Below, piece by piece: positions 28,534 to 34,964 of a DNA stretch of 34,964 bases. Position 1 is the stretch's first letter, and every line of letters starts with the position of its first letter. The DNA is taken from the NCBI GenBank assembly GCA_947588925.1, contig CANQAT010000007.1:1-34964 (forward strand), read 5' to 3'. The stretch is from an uncultured Bacilli bacterium. Lineage in GTDB: Bacteria > Bacillota_I > Bacilli_A > RF39 > UBA660. The notes beneath the pieces are model-generated. The model was given only the letters and a program-made list of their open reading frames with translations. It was not told the origin of the DNA and did no database searches. Position numbers and translations under genes: made by a program.

Positions 28534-28844
28534 ATTAGTGATTTGTTTTTACAATCTTCATATTTTTTATTTATTTCATATTCTATTATTTCATCTAAGC
28601 TCATATAACGGCTAGCTAATTCAGATTTAGTTGGATTAGCATTTCTCTCTTTGATTGCTTCGATTTGTGATTTAATAGTTTCATATTGACTAATAACTAT
28701 TTTAACTAGTTCATTATAGTCTTCTAAATCATTAATAATCTCTAAGTAATTAAGTTTGTACTCAACATCTTGGATTACTTGTTTTGAACCTCCATATAAT
28801 TCAATTATTTCTTCAATTTCTTCATCAGTTAGTTTAAATATCAT
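28530..28844 (-). CDS. Hypothetical helical protein
   Basis: 104-aa ORF with gggggat upstream of ATG. Confidence 0.65.
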   Translation of the reverse strand: MIFKLTDEEIEEIIELYGGSKQVIQDVEYKLNYLEIINDLEDYNELVKIVISQYETIKSQIEAIKERNANPTKSELASRYMSLDEIIEYEINKKYEDCKNKSLI

Positions 28845-28902
28845 ATAAATCCCCCTACGGGTTTATATACTATCATAAATAATACTGATTGTCAACTTTT
28901 TC

Positions 28903-29505
28903 TTAACTTTTTCTTAAAACAATAAATGGATATTTATATAAGTCCTTTATATTCTTAAAATTATTTAACTCTAATTTTTTTAACATCTGTAAAAATATTA
29001 AAGCAGTTCCTTCACTATCATAATCTGCTCTGTGGTGCTTCTGCTCATCCCAAGGAATGTTATACCTTTTAACTAAAGTAGCTAGATTATGATATCTTTC
29101 ATTTGATTCTAAATATCTAGATAGTCCTAGAGTATCTATAATGGTATTATTTATTCTACCTAAGTTATATTTTAAATATGCCATATCTAGAAAAGATAAA
29201 TCAAATTTTGCATTATGAGCAACCATAGGAAGATCTCCTACCCACTTCATAAAGTCTTTTACAGAGTCTTCTTCATTTCTCTTTCCTTTTAACATGTCAT
29301 TACTTATACCAGTTATTTTAGTTATTTCATCACTAATATTTATATTAGGGTTAACAAGTTCATCATATCTGTCGATAACTTTGCCATTTTGTATTTTTAC
29401 AGCGCCTATTTCTATTATTGAATCTCCACTATTTGGATAAAATCCTGTAGTTTCTAAATCAAATATTACATATGTATCTTCTAAAAGTGTTACATCCTGT
29501 ACCAT
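28903..29505 (-). CDS. PolC/DnaQ-type 3'-5' exonuclease (DEDD)
   Basis: YVIFDLETTGFYPNSGDSIIEIGAV, VAHNAKFDLSFLD, HHRADYDSEGTALIF; start MVQDVTLLEDTY with RBS AGGAGG; the track N-terminus would be translation of the upstream RNA gene. Confidence 0.9.
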   Translation of the reverse strand: MVQDVTLLEDTYVIFDLETTGFYPNSGDSIIEIGAVKIQNGKVIDRYDELVNPNINISDEITKITGISNDMLKGKRNEEDSVKDFMKWVGDLPMVAHNAKFDLSFLDMAYLKYNLGRINNTIIDTLGLSRYLESNERYHNLATLVKRYNIPWDEQKHHRADYDSEGTALIFLQMLKKLELNNFKNIKDLYKYPFIVLRKS

Positions 29506-29518
29506 ATATCCTCCTATT

Positions 29519-29697
29519 AAAAATGCCAGAAGAGCGTAGTCCTGAATCGAATAAAACCTAGTCTCCCAGGTGGGCACCACATCATACCCTTTAGGATCCC
29601 TAAATTAATAGGTCTTCAACACCGAGTATGAATTAGATTCCCTTATATTTCGATTAGTAGGTTTTTCATATAGGACATTTTATCGCTTCTTCCAGCA
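29519..29697 (-). ncRNA. ssrS: Likely 6S RNA
   Basis: Promoter TTGAAT-17-TATAAT (29703-29731) followed by ~178-nt RNA with closing stem GCUGGAAGAAGCG/CGCUCUUCUGGC, inner stems GUCCU/AGGAC and AAAACCUA/UAGGUUUU, and large internal loops. Confidence 0.6.
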
Positions 29698-29727
29698 TAA
29701 TAATTATAGCACGTTTCAAAGAAGTAT

Positions 29728-30915
29728 TCAAGTATTATTATCTTGATTATACTTTTCTATATCTACGTAATCTGTTACATCTTCAACTACGCTAAAAAAT
29801 ATATTTAGTGTAATAGAATCATCGCTTACACTTTTACTCAGTATCTTATAATCAGATATATATTCTTTACTTCCTAATTTGCTTTTTATTTTTTCTAAAG
29901 CCTTTAAACTTGCTTTTTTTACTAAATCTTCCTCATTTAATGTTTCATTTATTACTTTAGTTTCTCTTTGTAATTGATATACTAATTTTACCGGCAATAT
30001 GTTATTTTTAAATATTGTTTTTTCTTCTATATTTTTAGTTTTATATTTTTGAAAGTTAAATAATTCTATATCATTATTTAAAAACTTAACTACTAATACT
30101 TTATTCTCTTTTCCTGTTTCATAATTTTCATAATATGTAAAAGGATAAGTGATTTCTACCTTATACCATACCTCTCCATAAACAGTTCCTATAGAACTTA
30201 CTGTATCTTTTATATTTCCATTTAAGTCTATATATCCACTTACAATAATATCTCCCTTTTTTACAAAGGAATTCACGCCTTTTACAATTTGTCCACTAGA
30301 TATATTTAGATTTTTAATGATACAATCTTTTTTAGCTACAATATGTCTTAATGGATAGTTTAAAGTATCGTTATTTTCTATTCTTGGTTCATATCTTACA
30401 ATATATTTAGTTCCAATATTTTCTATTTCAATCCAATCTATATCATTTCTATATTTATTTAGTATTTCCTGCTTTATTTTCTGAATATCATTATAACTTT
30501 TTTTAAATTTATATTTTTTTATACCTAAAGTATCTAATTCTTCTTTTAATATTTTCTCCATTTTTGAGTCATTTGTTATAATATCCACGCTAAATATTAT
30601 ATTTGTAGTTGTATATATCAAAAATAAAGCTATAAATATTAATATTATAATAAGTTTATTATTAAGTATATTATTTTTAAATCTAGCAATACCAAAGTAA
30701 TCTATAATATCTATTTCATATATTGTTTTAAGCTCAACAACCTTATCATAGTCACTTTTATATATTTTTATATTTATCTCACTTTTAGATATATAATTTA
30801 TGTTAAGTATTTCTATGTTATTATTTTTTAATCTCTTTATAAACTTTTCTATATTATTACCCTTTATTTTTAAATAAAGTTTGCTTCTTAACATAAATAA
30901 TATATAATTTTTCAA
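29728..30915 (-). CDS. yqfD: YqfD-like sporulation protein
   Basis: N-terminal repeat-like domain, single TM, long extracytoplasmic domain; downstream of YqfC-like gene. Confidence 0.8.
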   Translation of the reverse strand: MKNYILFMLRSKLYLKIKGNNIEKFIKRLKNNNIEILNINYISKSEINIKIYKSDYDKVVELKTIYEIDIIDYFGIARFKNNILNNKLIIILIFIALFLIYTTTNIIFSVDIITNDSKMEKILKEELDTLGIKKYKFKKSYNDIQKIKQEILNKYRNDIDWIEIENIGTKYIVRYEPRIENNDTLNYPLRHIVAKKDCIIKNLNISSGQIVKGVNSFVKKGDIIVSGYIDLNGNIKDTVSSIGTVYGEVWYKVEITYPFTYYENYETGKENKVLVVKFLNNDIELFNFQKYKTKNIEEKTIFKNNILPVKLVYQLQRETKVINETLNEEDLVKKASLKALEKIKSKLGSKEYISDYKILSKSVSDDSITLNIFFSVVEDVTDYVDIEKYNQDNNT

Positions 30916-30919
30916 GATA

Positions 30920-31159
30920 TCACCTAAATTCTATCGCACTAAATTGCCCCGTTATAAGTATCTCATCATTCATAAGCTTAGAAACTACTAAATCACTACC
31001 TTTAACTATTACATCAAAATACATAGTTTTTACTACTATTTTATTGGAATCAAAGTGTCCAATGTCTTTATAGTTTACGATATTTATCTTATTATTTAAT
31101 ATAACTATTTTAGGTTCTTCTTCGTTTATGTATGACCTGATACTTTTTACTATACTCAA
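30920..31159 (-). CDS. yqfC: YqfC-like sporulation protein
   Basis: 79-aa protein directly upstream of yqfD-like gene; C-terminal LMNDEILITGQFSAIEF. Confidence 0.75.
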   Translation of the reverse strand: MSIVKSIRSYINEEEPKIVILNNKINIVNYKDIGHFDSNKIVVKTMYFDVIVKGSDLVVSKLMNDEILITGQFSAIEFR

Positions 31160-31208
31160 GATATCACCTATATAATTTTATTAGAAATTTAAAAAAAAAT
31201 ACTAAAGT

Positions 31209-31790
31209 TTAGTATTTAATTTTAAGTACTTTTTCGATGTAACACTTACCACAAAGTGGTTCATATATTTGATTAGCGCTCATTCCATCAATTATAACTT
31301 CTTCACCATCTTTAACATATTTACCGTCTACAAGTCTTGCATTAAATTTAGCTCTTTTACCACACTTACAAATAGTTATAAGTTCTTCAAGCTCATCTGC
31401 AACTTCCATTAAAGCCTTAGTTCCCTCAAATAATTTACCTTTAAAATTAGTCTTAAGTCCATAACATATTACTGGTATGTCTTTTAATTTTGAAATAATC
31501 CATAATTCTTTTATTTGAGATTTGCTCATAAACTGTACTTCATCAACCAAAATACAGCTTAAATTATTAAAATCTATCTTTGAAGTTAATTTTTCTTTTG
31601 GACCTATTAATATATCAACGCTTCTTTCAATACCTAACCTAGATACGATTTTTTTACCTCCCTTTTTATCTATAGAGGGTTTTATTATAATAACTTTCAT
31701 TCCTTTTTCTTCATAATTATGGGCAACCTGCAATAAAGCTGTTGTCTTACCACAGTTCATAGCTCCAAATCTAAAATATAGTTTTGACAT
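31209..31790 (-). CDS. tdk: Thymidine kinase
   Basis: FRFGAMNCGKTTALLQVAHNYEEKG, CILVDEVQFMS, zinc-binding CKCG and CGKCY; start MSKLYFRFG with RBS GAGGTAAT. Confidence 0.96.
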   Translation of the reverse strand: MSKLYFRFGAMNCGKTTALLQVAHNYEEKGMKVIIIKPSIDKKGGKKIVSRLGIERSVDILIGPKEKLTSKIDFNNLSCILVDEVQFMSKSQIKELWIISKLKDIPVICYGLKTNFKGKLFEGTKALMEVADELEELITICKCGKRAKFNARLVDGKYVKDGEEVIIDGMSANQIYEPLCGKCYIEKVLKIKY

Positions 31791-31791
31791 A

Positions 31792-32682
31792 TTACCTCCT
31801 CGCTCTTGGATGAGCATTTAAATAAACATTTCTTATTTTTTCATCTGTTAAATGCGTATATATTTGAGTGGTTGACAAGTTTTCATGTCCAAGTAGTTCT
31901 TGAACACTTCTAAGATCCGCTCCGTCTGTTAACATATGAGTTGCAAATGTATGTCTTAAAACATGGGGAGATATTTTAAGTTCAATACCTGCTATTTTAG
32001 AGGCACTATCTACTATAGATCTAATCTCTCTATCATTTATCTTCTTACCAGTCTTACTTAAGAATAAATACTCACTGTTATTTACATTAAGTTTTTTATA
32101 ACTTTTTTTTAGATATTCGTTTAATAAGTTTAAACATTTACTACCAAAATACACAATTCTTTCTTTATTACCTTTTCCAGTTACTGTAATAGATTTATTA
32201 TATATAGATATATCGCTCATTTTTACATTACAAATTTCACTTACACGCATACCTGTTGAATATAACATCTCAAGTATTAATGAATTTCTAAGTCCAATAT
32301 AGTTATTATTATCAAAGGCATTTAAAAGTTTTTCAGTATCTTCAAAGTTCAAATATTTAGGCAATTTTTTATCCAATTTAGGATTAGATACTAAGGAGCA
32401 CGGGTTATCTTCTATAATATTGTTTACTTTTAAATATTTAAAAAAACTTCTAAGTGAACTAATATGTCTAGATATTGTTTTACTATTATACTTTTGGTTA
32501 TACAAATAGTTTATATATAATCTTATATCTTGATATTCTATATCTTTAAAGCTTTTTATATTGTTTTCATTTATATATTCTAAAAACAAATCCAAATCTT
32601 TTAAATATCCATTTACTGTTAAATCAGAGTAATTTTTTTCATACTTTAATTCTTCTATAAATTTCAAAATATACTCTCTCAT
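31792..32682 (-). CDS. XerC/XerD-type tyrosine recombinase
   Basis: LYSTGMRVSEICNV, HVLRHTFATHMLTDGADLRSVQELLGHENLSTTQIYTHLT; start MREYILKF with RBS GGAGG. Confidence 0.95.
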   Translation of the reverse strand: MREYILKFIEELKYEKNYSDLTVNGYLKDLDLFLEYINENNIKSFKDIEYQDIRLYINYLYNQKYNSKTISRHISSLRSFFKYLKVNNIIEDNPCSLVSNPKLDKKLPKYLNFEDTEKLLNAFDNNNYIGLRNSLILEMLYSTGMRVSEICNVKMSDISIYNKSITVTGKGNKERIVYFGSKCLNLLNEYLKKSYKKLNVNNSEYLFLSKTGKKINDREIRSIVDSASKIAGIELKISPHVLRHTFATHMLTDGADLRSVQELLGHENLSTTQIYTHLTDEKIRNVYLNAHPRARR

Positions 32683-32724
32683 AAAAGCCTCCAATATAAT
32701 TATATCAGAAAAAGAATAGTATTT

Positions 32725-33792
32725 CTATTCTTTTGGTTCAGATACACCATCTTTAAATGCACTTACTAATTCATTGAATTTAAGAAGATTATTAGCTAAA
32801 GCATTCTTATCAGACTCATATTGAATTCTATCTAGGGCGAGCTGACTCCTCTCTTCATCAAGTGCGTCTTTTTGCTTTCTAAGTACATCTTCAATATGTG
32901 CGAGCTCTTCTCTTCTATTATCGTATGCAGCCTGTACTTCTTTTTGTACTTTGTCGATGTTGTCTTGCTCTTTCTTTTTATACTCTTCAAATTCTTGCTT
33001 TTCATTTTCTAATGAAGCTTGAGAATCTTTAAGTAGATTAAGTCTCTTTTCGATTTCTTCTTTTTTCTCAGTTAATTTATTTAATACTTCTTCTTTATAT
33101 TCGTTTATCTCATCAAACTGACTCTTTTTAGAATTTTCTATTTCAGATTGTAGTTTCTTTAATTCATCAAATCTTGAATCGATTTTTTGTTTTAAATCAT
33201 TATTCTTTCTGAATATCTCTGAAGCGTCTTTTACATTTACACTAACTTTTTCAAATAGATCATTTATATCTGTTGAATCTATATTATCTTCTTCATACTC
33301 AGTTAGTTTATTTAACTCTTCTATAGGTGTATCAGAAAGTGTGATTGTATCATCAGACTCACTATTTTCTTGTGGCTCTAAACTTTCTACCTCTTCAGGT
33401 TCACTTACAGTCTCAAGATTTTCATCAACGCTTGGTAGCTCTTCTTCAGTGTTATTAGGTACATTGTCTGAAGGAGCCTCTACCTCATTAATATCTTCAG
33501 TAGGAGTTTCTACGTTATTAGCATCTTCTTGTTCATTTTCGTTATCTTGAGTATAATAATCAAAACTAGGTTCTTCTACATTAGTATCTTCAGCTGCGCT
33601 ATCTAAGCTACTTATTCCAAAGTTATTATTTTCTACAGGAGTTGTATCATTATTAACTTCTGTATTAAATAAATCCTCGTTTTCATAATCACTTTCTCCA
33701 AGACCACTTATTGAATCATAAGTAAATTCTTCATTTTGTTCATCGTTATTATCGCTATTAAATTCAAATATATCATCGTTATAATTTTCCAT
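32725..33792 (-). CDS. Acidic coiled-coil protein
   Basis: Asp/Glu/Asn-rich N half and long heptad-like C half. Confidence 0.8.
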   Translation of the reverse strand: MENYNDDIFEFNSDNNDEQNEEFTYDSISGLGESDYENEDLFNTEVNNDTTPVENNNFGISSLDSAAEDTNVEEPSFDYYTQDNENEQEDANNVETPTEDINEVEAPSDNVPNNTEEELPSVDENLETVSEPEEVESLEPQENSESDDTITLSDTPIEELNKLTEYEEDNIDSTDINDLFEKVSVNVKDASEIFRKNNDLKQKIDSRFDELKKLQSEIENSKKSQFDEINEYKEEVLNKLTEKKEEIEKRLNLLKDSQASLENEKQEFEEYKKKEQDNIDKVQKEVQAAYDNRREELAHIEDVLRKQKDALDEERSQLALDRIQYESDKNALANNLLKFNELVSAFKDGVSEPKE

Positions 33793-33803
33793 TTCACACC
33801 TCT

Positions 33804-34430
33804 TTATTCCTCATCACTTATTGGCTTAAAACTTGCATTTATTTGACTAATTAAGTCCTTAAATCTATCACATTTCTGTTGAAGATTCTTATTTTCAAGT
33901 TCAAGCTTCTCATTAGTAACTTCTTTATATTTTTCAAATTGATTTTTTTCAGATTCCAATATTTCTTGGGAGTGCTGAAGCCTATTCAATTCCAAACCTT
34001 TATAAGTTTCAAATTGTTCTTTTTCTTCTTTAAATTTTTCTTTTTGCATTTCTAACTCTTTTTTAGATAATTCTAACTCATTTAAAGAGTTATCCATGTT
34101 ATTTTTAAATTCGAGTTCCATTTTAGATAAGTTTTGTTTTTGCTCTTCTAAATATAAATTGACTTGTTCCATCTTCTTTTCATATTCTTCGTTTTTAGCA
34201 CTCACATACTTTTCAAAATCTAATTTAGATTTAGTTAATCTTTGTTTTTCTTCTAATAATTCTTGCTGCTCAATATTATTTTCTTCTCTTTTTTTGTTTA
34301 CAGTATCGATATATTTATTAAAATTATTGATATCATTAGTCAAATTATCAAACATACTATCTAAGTTTGTATCACTCTTTTGAGATGTATTAGAATTAAC
34401 ATTGTCGTTTAATAAAAAATCATCATACAT
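33804..34430 (-). CDS. Coiled-coil protein, probable paralogue of the downstream gene
   Basis: Long heptad-like helix; short acidic N-terminus; similar C-terminal tail. Confidence 0.8.
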   Translation of the reverse strand: MYDDFLLNDNVNSNTSQKSDTNLDSMFDNLTNDINNFNKYIDTVNKKREENNIEQQELLEEKQRLTKSKLDFEKYVSAKNEEYEKKMEQVNLYLEEQKQNLSKMELEFKNNMDNSLNELELSKKELEMQKEKFKEEKEQFETYKGLELNRLQHSQEILESEKNQFEKYKEVTNEKLELENKNLQQKCDRFKDLISQINASFKPISDEE

Positions 34431-34532
34431 AAAATCACCCTTTTATTCTCTTTTTACTCTCGTACTGTACCAATTGTATCATTTTTTTTAAAAAATTTCA
34501 ATACAATTATACAATGTTTTATATTTTTCTTA

Positions 34533-34666
34533 ATTCTCATAGTAAAAACCCTTTTTTAAATTGATGGGTTTTTAGTTTGAGAATAGCTATGGGTTTTTAG
34601 TTTGAGACAAGTTATAACTGAATAAAATAATATTACAAAATTATATGTTGCATTTAGTTTGAGAAT
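34533..34666. repeat. Cluster of GGGTTTTTAGTTTGAGA repeats (three direct copies, one inverted)
   Basis: 34533-34551 (inverted, two mismatches), 34566-34584, 34591-34607, 34653-34666 (partial). Confidence 0.8.
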
Positions 34667-34702
34667 TATGTAAAGTAACACTTCATAAGGAGGTGTTTTT
34701 TT

Positions 34703-34964
34703 ATGAACAATTTAAATGATGTAATCTTGTATCTTGATGACATTAACTCATATGTCTATTCAATTCTTTATTATCATACTTGTCCTTTAAATGTTAGACA
34801 AGAATTGGATTTGACAGAAATTTTAATGTATTTATCAACCGTTTCTGAAATAATACAAGATATAAAAAACTATTTATATTCTAAAGAGGTTCTTCCGAAA
34901 GTTTCCGGAAAAAGTAGAAAGTGGATAGAAATATCTGCTTTTTATTTTATTGAAAGAGAATCGA
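34703..34964 (+). CDS. Hypothetical protein, 3' end outside window
   Basis: ATG after RBS aaggaggtg; MNNLNDVILYLDDINSYVYSILYYHTCPLNVRQELDL... open to the window edge. Confidence 0.75.
   Translation, partial: MNNLNDVILYLDDINSYVYSILYYHTCPLNVRQELDLTEILMYLSTVSEIIQDIKNYLYSKEVLPKVSGKSRKWIEISAFYFIERES

Noticed and set aside
29506-29580. N-terminal extension of the exonuclease ORF (MVPTWETRFYSIQDYALLAFLIGGY)
   Set aside because: Lies within the structured RNA gene; a proper RBS precedes the internal ATG at 29505.
31792-32682. Tyrosine recombinase as the integrase of a mobile element
   Set aside because: XerC/XerD-like sequence in a housekeeping context (next to tdk) without flanking att-like repeats.

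Overview
Low-GC, mostly minus-strand chromosomal segment of a Firmicutes/Bacilli-like bacterium. The sporulation genes spoIIGA-sigE and yqfC-yqfD suggest a spore-forming lineage. Housekeeping content: obg, pyrG, asnS-gatB-gatA-gatC, tsf-rpsB, gltX, ogg, murD with a MurL-like partner, tdk, a Xer recombinase, four tRNAs and a 6S-like RNA. The most interesting signal is a G18 homopolymer directly between a TTGACA -35 and an extended -10 (TGAGATAAT) upstream of a prepilin-type, BspA-like repeat surface protein. The 37 nt at this promoter (-35, upstream flank and tract edge) recur exactly at the left edge of the window, where the C/G tract would run off the end. This suggests a multi-locus phase-variable promoter module. 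Other items worth a second look: a T-box leader reading Asn in front of two tRNA-Asn genes plus gatCAB-asnS, a candidate type I toxin-antitoxin locus with a 21-aa hydrophobic peptide, a compact HipA-like kinase/HIRAN gene pair, an att-like direct repeat at the tRNA-Met 3' end, and a cluster of repeats at the right edge. No database search was possible; family names come from recognised motifs.
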